From an uncultured Flavobacteriales bacterium (lineage in GTDB: Bacteria > Bacteroidota > Bacteroidia > Flavobacteriales > Crocinitomicaceae), in assembly GCA_946886545.1 (NCBI GenBank), contig CAMPIU010000230.1, positions 1 to 5,435 of the forward strand: a DNA stretch of 5,435 nucleotides. Direction: 5' to 3'. Below, piece by piece: positions 1 through 5,435 of this stretch (positions are counted from its first letter, which is position 1; every line of letters starts with the position of its first letter). Position numbers and translations under genes: made by a program. The notes beneath the pieces are model-generated. The model was not told the origin of the DNA. It saw nothing but the letters and a program-made list of their open reading frames with translations, and did not search any database.

Positions 1-1285
1 TTACGGCGAGCTTGCTGCCATGTTCCCAAAGGCCGGCGGACAGTTTGTTTACATTCGCGAAGCTTGGGGGAAATTGCCTTCGTTCCTTTATGGTTGGACT
101 ACCTTTGCGGTTATTCAAACCGGTGTAATTGCAGCTGTGGGTGTTGCATTCGGAAAATTTGCAGGAGTTTTCTTTCCTGTTCTTGTCGATGAAACTATTT
201 TTGAATACGGTTCTGTGAAGATTAACGGGGCAAATTTCGTTGGGGTCGGTACAATTTTGCTATTGACCATTATTAACGTTCGGGGAATCAACTATGGGAG
301 GATCATTCAGGCTATTTTCACCAGCTCAAAATTAATTGCACTGGCGGTTTTAATTGTGGCCGGAATCATTGTCGGGTTTTACTCCGGATTTTTTGATGAG
401 AATTTCCACAATATGTGGGAAGCAAGCTCCACAAAAAAACAAGCTGACGGAAGTTGGCTGACAACAGATCTTGCAGGTGTCGGATTAATGATCGTTCTTT
501 CCACAACCATTATCAATTCTTTGTTTTCTTCGGATGCATGGAATAATGTAACCTTCATTGCCGGAGATATCCGCAATCCTGAAAAGAATTTACCACGTGC
601 CTTATTCCTCGGAACTTTCATTGTTACTATTTTATACATTTTGGCGAATGTAGCTTATTTAGGCCTTCTTCCGCTTCATGGAACTCCTTTCGAAGGAGAT
701 TTCGTTTACACTAAAGAAGCTGTGCAATCAACCGGAATTCAATTTGCAAGTTCAGACCGGGTGGGAACTTCAGCTGCCTATATGCTGTTTGGAAATGTCG
801 CAAATCTGCTGATGGCAATCCTAATCATGATTTCTACATTCGGTTGTAACAACGGATTGATCATGGCAGGTTCCCGTTTGTTTTATGCTATGTCAAAAGA
901 TGGCTTATTCTTCAGTAAAGCGAGTAGATTAAATCGTTTCGGTGTTCCGGCCTGGGCTATGTGGATCCAAAGCTTGTGGGCTATTGCCTTGTGCTTTTCG
1001 GGGTCTTACGGAATCCTTATCAAGTTTGCGACTTTCGGATCGATGGTTTTCTATATTGTTACGATCCTGGGACTGTTTAAACTGAGGAGGACTATGCCGG
1101 ATGCTAATAGACCTTATAAGGCTTTCGGTTATCCCGTAATTCCGTTCTTGTATCTGGTCTTTGCAGTCGTAATATGTGTTTCCCTTACGCTGTTTACTTT
1201 TTGGGATACATTTGGAAGCATCTTGTTGATCTTGGCAGGAATCCCGATTTATTATTTGGTTTTCAAAGAGAAAGAATCTGCGTAA
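1..1285 (+). CDS. APC-superfamily amino acid permease (LAT/SteT-like), 5' end missing
   Basis: Inner-membrane amino acid transporter of the APC superfamily, closest in pattern to the LAT/SteT-type exchangers; the substrate cannot be read from sequence. The frame is open to the left edge (codons from base 2 read YGELAA before the Met at 20), so that Met is internal. The text YGELAAMFPKAGGQFVYIREA is the conserved TM2-loop region of the family, so roughly the first 40-60 residues including TM1 are missing. Counting from the Met at 20, about ten hydrophobic segments are visible (near 21-45, 73-90, 98-120, 152-170, 194-216, 255-285, 311-328, 330-352, 372-392, 398-415), which fits a 12-TM protein. 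Family marks are the loop SDAWNNVTFIAGDIRNPEKN (171-190) followed by LPRA, then GSRLFYAMSKDG (284-295) and RRTMPDANRPYKAFGYP (356-372). The C-terminus is short (FKEKESA, TAA at 1283-1285) and lies inside a short direct repeat. It is codirectional with dnaK, 220 bp upstream, with no functional link apparent. Confidence 0.9.
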   Translation, partial: YGELAAMFPKAGGQFVYIREAWGKLPSFLYGWTTFAVIQTGVIAAVGVAFGKFAGVFFPVLVDETIFEYGSVKINGANFVGVGTILLLTIINVRGINYGRIIQAIFTSSKLIALAVLIVAGIIVGFYSGFFDENFHNMWEASSTKKQADGSWLTTDLAGVGLMIVLSTTIINSLFSSDAWNNVTFIAGDIRNPEKNLPRALFLGTFIVTILYILANVAYLGLLPLHGTPFEGDFVYTKEAVQSTGIQFASSDRVGTSAAYMLFGNVANLLMAILIMISTFGCNNGLIMAGSRLFYAMSKDGLFFSKASRLNRFGVPAWAMWIQSLWAIALCFSGSYGILIKFATFGSMVFYIVTILGLFKLRRTMPDANRPYKAFGYPVIPFLYLVFAVVICVSLTLFTFWDTFGSILLILAGIPIYYLVFKEKESA

Positions 1286-1303
1286 ATCTATCAAATCTGC
1301 GTG
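1275..1303. repeat. Three AATCT-headed short direct repeats over the permease stop codon
   Basis: AATCT occurs at 1275, 1285 and 1294, a spacing of 10 and 9 bases. The outer copies extend to an identical 9-mer, AATCTGCGT (1275-1283 and 1294-1302). The array covers the last codons and the TAA stop of the permease and runs into the intergenic region. It may be a fragment of an interspersed repeat or a small local duplication; the window alone cannot decide. The bases are certain, their meaning is not. Confidence 0.5.
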
Positions 1304-1384
1304 TGTTGTCGGCCGCAGTAAATTGAAATCTTTTATCATGTTATGACAAAATGACATAATGAAGAACATAGATTTGCCAGGTTC

Positions 1385-1426
1385 GTCAGTAATTTTTCAT
1401 CTCTAAGTCTGAAAACTGACATTTTT
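1385..1426 (+). terminator. Bulged hairpin plus T-run between permease and dnaK; possible weak terminator
   Basis: GTCAG (1385-1389) plus TTTTCA (1394-1399) pair with TGAAAA (1410-1415) plus CTGAC (1416-1420). This gives 11 bp with a 4-base bulge (TAAT) and a 10-base loop. The downstream arm is followed by A and then five T (1422-1426). The arrangement could end the permease transcript before dnaK, or could be a structured upstream element. The stem is A/T-rich and bulged, so a true Rho-independent terminator is uncertain. Confidence 0.3.
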
Positions 1427-1466
1427 GACAGGAAAAGTACCGAAGTATGTACTGGCACAACCTTTG
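1424..1466 (+). promoter_or_regulatory. Weak candidate promoter region for dnaK
   Basis: The known Bacteroidota housekeeping promoter is TTTG near -33 and TAnnTTTG near -7. Two partial matches exist. The first is TTTG at 1424-1427 (also the start of TTGACA at 1425-1430), followed 18 bases later by TATGTACT at 1446-1453; this keeps the TA but only part of the TTTG. The second is AACCTTTG at 1459-1466, one base off the -7 consensus but without a visible -33 box at the right distance. The second would give a 5' leader of about 30-35 bases. No CIRCE-type inverted repeat (TTAGCACTC/GAGTGCTAA) is present, so HrcA control is not supported. Confidence 0.25.
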
Positions 1467-1505
1467 ACTTATGGAAGGAAATTCTGAAAACGAAAAATAA
1501 ATAAA

Positions 1506-3407
1506 ATGGGAAAAATAATTGGAATCGATTTAGGAACAACAAACTCATGTGTTTCCGTAATGGAAGGAAATGAGCCAGTTGTAATCGCAAATTCTGAAGG
1601 TAAACGTACTACACCCTCTGTGGTAGCATTCGTGGAAGGTGGTGAACTTAAAGTTGGTGACCCTGCGAAGCGTCAGGCGATTACCAACCCAACAAAAACA
1701 ATTTCCTCCATTAAGCGTTTCATGGGATCATCTTTTGATGAAACGAAGAAAGAGGCTGGACGTGTACCTTACAAAGTAGTAAAAGGTGATAACAATACGC
1801 CACGTGTGGATATTGACGGTCGCTTGTATACTCCGCAAGAAATCTCTGCAATGATTCTTCAAAAAATGAAGAAAACTGCTGAAGATTATTTGGGTCATGA
1901 AGTTTCTGAAGCAGTTGTAACTGTTCCTGCTTACTTTAATGATGCGCAACGTCAGGCAACAAAAGAGGCAGGTGAGATCGCTGGTTTAACTATCAAACGT
2001 ATCATCAACGAACCTACAGCTGCAGCTTTGGCTTATGGATTGGATAAAAAAGGAATCGACCAGAAAATTGTAGTATTTGACTTTGGTGGTGGTACACATG
2101 ACGTTTCTGTCCTTGAATTAGGAGATGGAGTGTTTGAAGTATTGGCAACAGATGGTGATACTCACTTAGGTGGTGATGATGTGGATGAGGCAATCATTGC
2201 TTGGTTGGCTGACGAATTTAAGTCGGAAGAAGGTTTGGATTTGCGCCAGGATCCGATGGCTTTACAGCGTTTGAAAGAAGCTGCTGAAAAAGCGAAAATC
2301 GAATTATCTTCTACAACTTCTACAGAGATCAATTTACCATACATCATGCCGGTGAACGGGATTCCGAAACACTTGGTTAGAACATTACAGCGTTCGAAAT
2401 TTGAACAATTGATCGCTTCGATCGTTGAAAGAACAATTGCTCCTTGTCGTTCTGCTCTTCAAAATGCAGGTTTATCAACAAGTGATATTGATGAGGTAAT
2501 CTTAGTAGGTGGATCAACTCGTATCCCTGTAATCCAGGATGCAGTTCAGCGTTTCTTCGGAAAAGCTCCGTCAAAAGGAGTAAATCCGGATGAGGTTGTA
2601 GCAGTTGGTGCGGCAATTCAAGGTGGTGTATTGACAGGTGAAGTGAAAGATGTATTGTTATTGGATGTTATTCCATTGTCTTTAGGTATCGAAACAATGG
2701 GAGGTGTATTTACGAAGTTAATCGAAGCGAATACAACTATTCCAACTAAGAAATCGGAGACTTTCTCTACAGCTGCAGATAACCAGCCGGCAGTAGATAT
2801 CCATGTGCTACAGGGTGAACGTCCGATGGCAACGGATAACAAGACTTTAGGTCGTTTCTCCTTAACTGACATTCCGCCTGCTCGTCGTGGCGAACCGCAA
2901 ATCGAAGTAACATTTGATGTGGATGCAAACGGGATCATGCATATTTCTGCAAAAGACAAAGGAACAGGAAAAGAGCAATCAATTAAAATTGAAGCATCTT
3001 CAGGTTTGTCCGATGAAGAGATCAAACGTATGAAAGCGGAAGCAGAAGCAAATGCGGATGCGGATAAAAAACGTAAAGAAGAAGCTGAGACTTTGAATAA
3101 AGCAGATTCATTGATCTTCCAAACTGAACGTCAGTTGAAAGAATACGGAGATAAAATCCCTGCTGATAAAAAACAACCGATCGAAGATGCATTAACTGCA
3201 TTGAAAACGGAATTTGAAGCGAAAAACATGGCAAATCTTGAACCGGCAATGGAACGCTTGAATACAGCATTCCAGGCAGCCTCTCAGGAAATGTATAACG
3301 CAGCAAATGCTGGCGGTGCAGATCAGGGAGCACAAGGTGGAAACACTGGAAATTCAGGAGATGAAGTAACTGATGTTGACTTCGAAGAAGTAAACGATAA
3401 GAAGTAA
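1506..3407 (+). CDS. dnaK: Molecular chaperone DnaK (Hsp70)
   Basis: Cytosolic ATP-dependent Hsp70 chaperone that binds exposed hydrophobic peptide segments and works with DnaJ and GrpE in folding and stress protection. It is complete at 633 aa, close to the usual 630-640. The ATPase domain (about 1-380) has phosphate-1 [14 protein letters not shown] (5-18; D8, T11), the equivalent of catalytic K70 (SIKRFMG), [12 protein letters not shown] (167-178; E169), phosphate-2 [14 protein letters not shown] (191-204; T197, D199) and the adenosine motif [11 protein letters not shown] (331-341). The interdomain linker is VLLLD (383-387). The substrate-binding beta domain runs to about 500 and a charged helical lid follows from about 502. 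The tail is a Gly/Asn/Gln-rich stretch ending [11 protein letters not shown], like the EEVKDKK end of E. coli DnaK. The start at 1506 gives the canonical [13 protein letters not shown]-terminus. The leader just before it is A/T-rich (AAAAATAAATAAA), and the only purine-rich SD-like stretch, GGAAGGAAA, lies about 25 bases upstream, too far to act as one. No grpE or dnaJ is adjacent. An intrinsic terminator follows 22 bases after the stop. Confidence 0.98.
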   Translation: MGKIIGIDLGTTNSCVSVMEGNEPVVIANSEGKRTTPSVVAFVEGGELKVGDPAKRQAITNPTKTISSIKRFMGSSFDETKKEAGRVPYKVVKGDNNTPRVDIDGRLYTPQEISAMILQKMKKTAEDYLGHEVSEAVVTVPAYFNDAQRQATKEAGEIAGLTIKRIINEPTAAALAYGLDKKGIDQKIVVFDFGGGTHDVSVLELGDGVFEVLATDGDTHLGGDDVDEAIIAWLADEFKSEEGLDLRQDPMALQRLKEAAEKAKIELSSTTSTEINLPYIMPVNGIPKHLVRTLQRSKFEQLIASIVERTIAPCRSALQNAGLSTSDIDEVILVGGSTRIPVIQDAVQRFFGKAPSKGVNPDEVVAVGAAIQGGVLTGEVKDVLLLDVIPLSLGIETMGGVFTKLIEANTTIPTKKSETFSTAADNQPAVDIHVLQGERPMATDNKTLGRFSLTDIPPARRGEPQIEVTFDVDANGIMHISAKDKGTGKEQSIKIEASSGLSDEEIKRMKAEAEANADADKKRKEEAETLNKADSLIFQTERQLKEYGDKIPADKKQPIEDALTALKTEFEAKNMANLEPAMERLNTAFQAASQEMYNAANAGGADQGAQGGNTGNSGDEVTDVDFEEVNDKK

Positions 3408-3429
3408 CAAAATAAACAAATACGAAGAA

Positions 3430-3458
3430 GGGTTTCTGCTTGGCAGAAGCCCTTTTTT
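3430..3458 (+). terminator. Intrinsic terminator of dnaK
   Basis: GGGTTTCTGC (3430-3439) pairs with GCAGAAGCCC (3443-3452) through a 10-bp stem with one G-U pair and a TTG loop, directly followed by six T (3453-3458). The AA before the stem can also pair with the first T's. It begins 22 bases after the dnaK TAA. Read on the other strand, the stem is followed only by TTCTTCG, so it should work mainly for dnaK and not for the converging menC transcript. Confidence 0.9.
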
Positions 3459-3474
3459 ATTGCTCTTAGGTACA

Positions 3475-3678
3475 CGATTAATCGGACTTTATGTATTATA
3501 CTCACCAAAATAATGATAATGCTTCTAATTTAGGAAACAAACCAAGTTTCAAACTGAATATTCACTATGTGTTCTATGAATCTATGTGGTTCATTTTACC
3601 ACATAACACACGGTAGTTCACATAGTTTTTAGAGTTTAAGTAGCCTGGTGATTTTTCTACATTATTACCGATTAATCG
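3475..3678. repeat. Pair of identical 10-bp palindromes CGATTAATCG, 194 bp apart
   Basis: CGATTAATCG is self-complementary and occurs at 3475-3484 and 3669-3678. The flanks are partly alike: TAC-A before and GAC after the first copy, TAC before and CGGAC after the second. The pair brackets the dyad at 3565-3625. They could be binding sites or the edges of a composite repeat, but short A/T-rich palindromes also recur by chance. Confidence 0.4.
3565..3625. repeat. Imperfect 61-base inverted repeat with CTATG periodicity
   Basis: The outer arms CTATGTG (3565-3571) and CACATAG (3619-3625) are perfect complements. The inner arms TATGTGGT (3583-3590) and ACCACATA (3598-3605) form a perfect 8-bp stem around a 7-base loop. 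The segments between the outer and inner arms pair poorly. On the left side CTATG recurs at 3565, 3574 and 3582, an 8-9-base period. This looks like an interspersed short palindromic element or a decayed structured repeat. It is not followed by a T-run, so it is not a standard intrinsic terminator. Confidence 0.55.
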
Positions 3679-3695
3679 CGGACCGACTACTCCCA

Positions 3696-3731
3696 CTAGC
3701 TGGCGCGAGTCTCCTAGCTGGCGCGAGTCTC
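3696..3731. repeat. Perfect 18-bp tandem duplication
   Basis: CTAGCTGGCGCGAGTCTC occurs at 3696-3713 and again, with no gap, at 3714-3731. The GC-rich unit contrasts with the A/T-rich surroundings. The second copy continues into a complementary arm (AGACTCGTGC, 3732-3741), so the duplicated unit is the left half of a palindrome. That is the pattern expected when one arm of a REP-like element has been duplicated. Confidence 0.85.
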
Positions 3732-3743
3732 AGACTCGTGCTA
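3719..3743. repeat. GC-rich REP-like palindrome
   Basis: Bases 3719-3729 (TGGCGCGAGTC) pair with 3733-3743 (GACTCGTGCTA) apart from G-U wobbles, centred on TCA at 3730-3732. The practical RNA loop would be TCTCAGA, with a strong GCGCGAG/CTCGTGC core. It lies 20 bases beyond the menC stop on the menC transcript. I infer a REP-like extragenic palindrome that may protect or end the 3' end of the menA-menC mRNA. There is no T-run, so classic intrinsic termination is not shown. Confidence 0.6.
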
Positions 3744-3761
3744 TTTACTTCTTAGGTAAAT
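3743..3761 (-). other. Small hairpin directly after the menC stop
   Basis: ATTTAC (3743-3748) and GTAAAT (3756-3761) form a 6-bp stem with a 7-base loop, two bases beyond the menC TAG stop. On the menC transcript it comes just before the GC-rich palindrome at 3719-3743, giving two hairpins in a row. The stem is weak and has no T-run; a role at the mRNA 3' end is only a possibility. Confidence 0.35.
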
Positions 3762-3763
3762 GA

Positions 3764-4798
3764 CTATTTCGAATAAAACAAATTCCCCTTTTCAATCCTC
3801 AGCGGTGCTTCAAAATTCGTTTCATACAATCCGCCGGTTCCCAATCCTTGCGGAAGTTCCGGTTTATAATCAGCCGTAAACTGCGCAATGGCATTCAAAC
3901 CGATATTACTCTCCAAAGCAGATGTGATCCACCACGGAATTTGTCTGTTTTCTGCCAATTCAATCCATTCTTTTGTACCGCTGAATCCTCCGTGCAAACT
4001 TGGCTTCAGGATGATATACTGGGGTTTGATCGTTTCCAATAAATCAATTTTTCGCTCCGGTTCATTGATTCCTATCAGCTCTTCGTCCAAAGCTATCGGT
4101 AGTGGAGTTTGTTGACAAAGAGTTTTCATATCGCTCCAGGTGCCGGCTTTGATGGGTTGTTCAATACTATGTAAATCCAACCTGGCTAATTCTTCCAGCT
4201 TCCAGTGTGCATCGCTCATATTAAAAGCACCGTTCGCATCCACCCGAAGAACAATTCGGGAAGCATCATATCGTGAACGGATTCCTTCCAATAATTTTAA
4301 TTCCTGCTTGAAATCAATGGCTCCGACTTTTAATTTGATACAAGTGAATCCGGCTGTAAGCTTTTCTTCGATCTGACTTTGCATATAGCCTTCATCTCCC
4401 ATCCAGATTAATCCGTTAATTGGAATGCTGAATCCGGAAGGTGCTTTTGCCGCTTCAAAGTAAATTCGTTTTCCTCCGTTCAATAAATCAAAATAAGCGC
4501 TTTCGAGGCCGAATAAGATTGAGGGATGATCACTTAAAAGTGTCCTGTTTTCAATGAAATGAACCGGGTTTTGGCATACTTCTGCCAATTTTTGCTCGTA
4601 TGCTTTATCTGAAATGTAATCAGGCGACAAACCGGGAATGACAGAACATTCTCCCAGCCCTTTTATTCCATCGGAATTGGTCAATTCAAGCTTCCAGCCT
4701 TTCTTTTGGGTTAGAATACCGCGACTTGTTCCGCTTGGACGTTTAAAGTCCAGTGTAAATGCTTCAAACGAAGCCTGGAGTTGATTTAGAGAACCCAT
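3764..4798 (-). CDS. menC: o-Succinylbenzoate synthase (enolase superfamily)
   Basis: It dehydrates SHCHC (2-succinyl-6-hydroxy-2,4-cyclohexadiene-1-carboxylate) to o-succinylbenzoate in cytosolic menaquinone biosynthesis. The complete 344-aa product fits the family length. It has an N-terminal capping region (about 1-120, with GLGECSVIPGLS at 47-58) and a C-terminal barrel with the enolase-superfamily residues in order: KLK (K155, K157) as the catalytic Lys motif, metal ligands D187 (RVDANG), E213 (SIEQP) and D238 (ALDEE), and the second catalytic Lys K265 (ILKPS). The sequence TSALESNIGLNAIAQ (292-306) matches the SALESxxG eighth-strand signature of OSBS and argues against dipeptide epimerase, the main alternative. 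Pairing with menA supports the assignment. The ATG (4796-4798) lies inside the last codons of menA, a 13-base overlap with no Shine-Dalgarno in front, which suggests translational coupling and one transcript. The stop is TAG. Confidence 0.93.
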   Translation of the reverse strand: MGSLNQLQASFEAFTLDFKRPSGTSRGILTQKKGWKLELTNSDGIKGLGECSVIPGLSPDYISDKAYEQKLAEVCQNPVHFIENRTLLSDHPSILFGLESAYFDLLNGGKRIYFEAAKAPSGFSIPINGLIWMGDEGYMQSQIEEKLTAGFTCIKLKVGAIDFKQELKLLEGIRSRYDASRIVLRVDANGAFNMSDAHWKLEELARLDLHSIEQPIKAGTWSDMKTLCQQTPLPIALDEELIGINEPERKIDLLETIKPQYIILKPSLHGGFSGTKEWIELAENRQIPWWITSALESNIGLNAIAQFTADYKPELPQGLGTGGLYETNFEAPLRIEKGNLFYSK

Positions 4799-5435
4799 TG
4801 ATTGATAGAAACACTGATAACATAAAGCAGACTTACGAAAAAGGTTCCGAGCGCTACTATCTTGAGTTGAGAATCAAGTTCTTTCGGAAGGGTGTTCTTT
4901 GAAACGAAAACCAGGTGTTTAATAAAGAGAATTCCGGGAATGAAAGAAATAAAGCCAAGCCAGTTTTCCGTTAAGATCAAAAAGATACCCCAGCTTACAA
5001 AAGCACTGATAACTAAAAAGAAATGATACTTTTTGGCATTGGAAGCACCTAGTTTGACAACCAGTGTGCGTTTGCCCACTTTTTCGTCATTCTCGCGGTC
5101 CCGCATATTATTCAGATTCAAAACGGAGGTGCTCAGGAAACCAATGGTAACTGCCGGAAAGATCAATATCCATGACAAGCGATCAGAAAATAAAGGGTAA
5201 ACTCCCATTACACTTACCAAGCCAAAGAAAATAAAAACAAACAAATCGCCTAATCCATTATAGCCATAAGCCTTTTTACCAATCGTATAGGTGATTGCAG
5301 CGAAGACAGAAGCAACTGCCAGGCCGATGTAAATGTAAACGCTGCTTGGAGAAAGGTTTTTGGTGCCGAAATAGATCAGTAACCCTGCACTGAAAAATGA
5401 AAGTAGCGAAGTTAAAATAACCGCATTTTTCATGG
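4786..5435 (-). CDS. menA: 1,4-Dihydroxy-2-naphthoate polyprenyltransferase, N-terminus missing
   Basis: Integral membrane UbiA-family prenyltransferase that joins DHNA to a polyprenyl diphosphate to give demethylmenaquinone. About 215 residues are visible and the gene runs off the right edge. The family is usually about 290-310 aa, and the first Asp-rich motif (NDxxD type) is absent from the visible part, so the Met near the edge (5433-5431) is almost certainly internal. The second Asp-rich motif is clear: NLNNMRDRENDEKVGKRT (106-123 from that Met; N109, R111, D112, D116, GKR 120-122). GYNGLGDLFVFIFFGLVSVM (57-76) is the MenA-type loop and helix that separates it from UbiA. About seven hydrophobic segments are visible (near 5-22, 32-52, 62-80, 88-106, 138-154, 157-174, 190-208). 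It lies upstream of menC, overlaps it by 13 bases and is probably cotranscribed with it. The stop is TAA (4788-4786). Confidence 0.94.
   Translation of the reverse strand, partial: MKNAVILTSLLSFFSAGLLIYFGTKNLSPSSVYIYIGLAVASVFAAITYTIGKKAYGYNGLGDLFVFIFFGLVSVMGVYPLFSDRLSWILIFPAVTIGFLSTSVLNLNNMRDRENDEKVGKRTLVVKLGASNAKKYHFFLVISAFVSWGIFLILTENWLGFISFIPGILFIKHLVFVSKNTLPKELDSQLKIVALGTFFVSLLYVISVSINQWVL

Larger units (their letters stand above)
3408..3763. other. Repeat-rich non-coding region between convergent dnaK and menC
   Basis: This 356-base stretch separates the convergent stops of dnaK and menC. It holds the dnaK terminator, two copies of the palindrome CGATTAATCG (3475-3484 and 3669-3678), an imperfect 61-base dyad (3565-3625), an 18-bp perfect tandem repeat (3696-3731), a GC-rich palindrome (3719-3743) and a small A/T-rich hairpin beside the menC stop (3743-3761). 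I see no credible gene; the single small open frame (3491-3616) runs through the dyad. The repeats suggest a tolerated landing site for interspersed palindromic elements between convergent genes. Confidence 0.8.

Noticed and set aside
1341..1359. TTATG/CATAA inverted repeat and ATGACA direct repeat in the permease-dnaK spacer
   Set aside because: The arms are only 5 bp, A/T-rich and without context; within chance expectation.
929..1369. A 146-codon open frame on the - strand opposite the permease 3' end
   Set aside because: It is antisense to a well-supported membrane protein, its product is low in recognisable structure, and it carries no family motif.
1286..1505. CIRCE/HrcA operator upstream of dnaK
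   Set aside because: No TTAGCACTC-N9-GAGTGCTAA or close variant is present in the leader.
2618..3333. Antisense open frames opposite dnaK
   Set aside because: They mirror the strongly conserved DnaK coding frame; their products show no domains and no independent start signals.
3491..3616. A 41-codon open frame starting ATGTATTATACT on the + strand
   Set aside because: It has no ribosome site, no recognisable motif, lies just after the dnaK terminator, and its second half is only a translation of the CTATG dyad; most likely chance.
3696..3731. Possible CRISPR repeat
   Set aside because: The two 18-bp units abut with no spacer, there are only two, and no cas genes are near.
3888..4376. Short + strand open frames opposite menC
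   Set aside because: They are shadows of the menC frame, which has all catalytic and metal-binding residues intact.
3764..4798. Dipeptide epimerase or muconate cycloisomerase instead of MenC
   Set aside because: The SALESNIGL eighth-strand signature and the overlap with menA favour o-succinylbenzoate synthase.

Overview
The window looks like ordinary chromosomal housekeeping sequence from a Bacteroidota bacterium, most likely a flavobacterium-like member. The genus is not determined; Crocinitomicaceae/Fluviicola is only a guess. The support is as follows. The DnaK has the [15 protein letters not shown] form of the phosphate-2 region, which I associate with Bacteroidota. Start codons are preceded by A/T-rich leaders without a well-placed Shine-Dalgarno. 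A MenA-MenC pair is present, and base composition is moderately A+T-rich.

Layout from left to right: (1) the 3' part of an APC-superfamily amino acid permease on the + strand, cut by the left edge and ending at 1285; (2) a 220-bp leader (1286-1505) with short repeats, a hairpin and weak promoter candidates; (3) a complete dnaK (1506-3407, 633 aa) followed by a clear intrinsic terminator (3430-3458); (4) a non-coding stretch of about 300 bp between convergent genes, packed with dyads and repeats, including a perfect 18-bp tandem repeat running into a GC-rich palindrome; (5) on the - strand, menC (o-succinylbenzoate synthase) ending at 3764, and upstream of it menA (DHNA prenyltransferase), cut by the right edge. 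The menA and menC reading frames overlap by 13 bp.

How the genes work together: MenC makes o-succinylbenzoate, the aromatic precursor of the naphthoquinone ring. MenA later attaches the polyprenyl tail to 1,4-dihydroxy-2-naphthoate at the membrane. Together they point to menaquinone-based respiration. DnaK is the general Hsp70 chaperone and stands alone here, with no grpE or dnaJ beside it. The permease is functionally unrelated to its neighbours.

I found no convincing new biological system. The most notable material is the repeat content between dnaK and menC (3475-3761), which looks like REP-like or other interspersed palindromic elements and may also form the 3' end of the menA-menC transcript. 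Smaller repeats straddle the permease stop codon and the dnaK leader.
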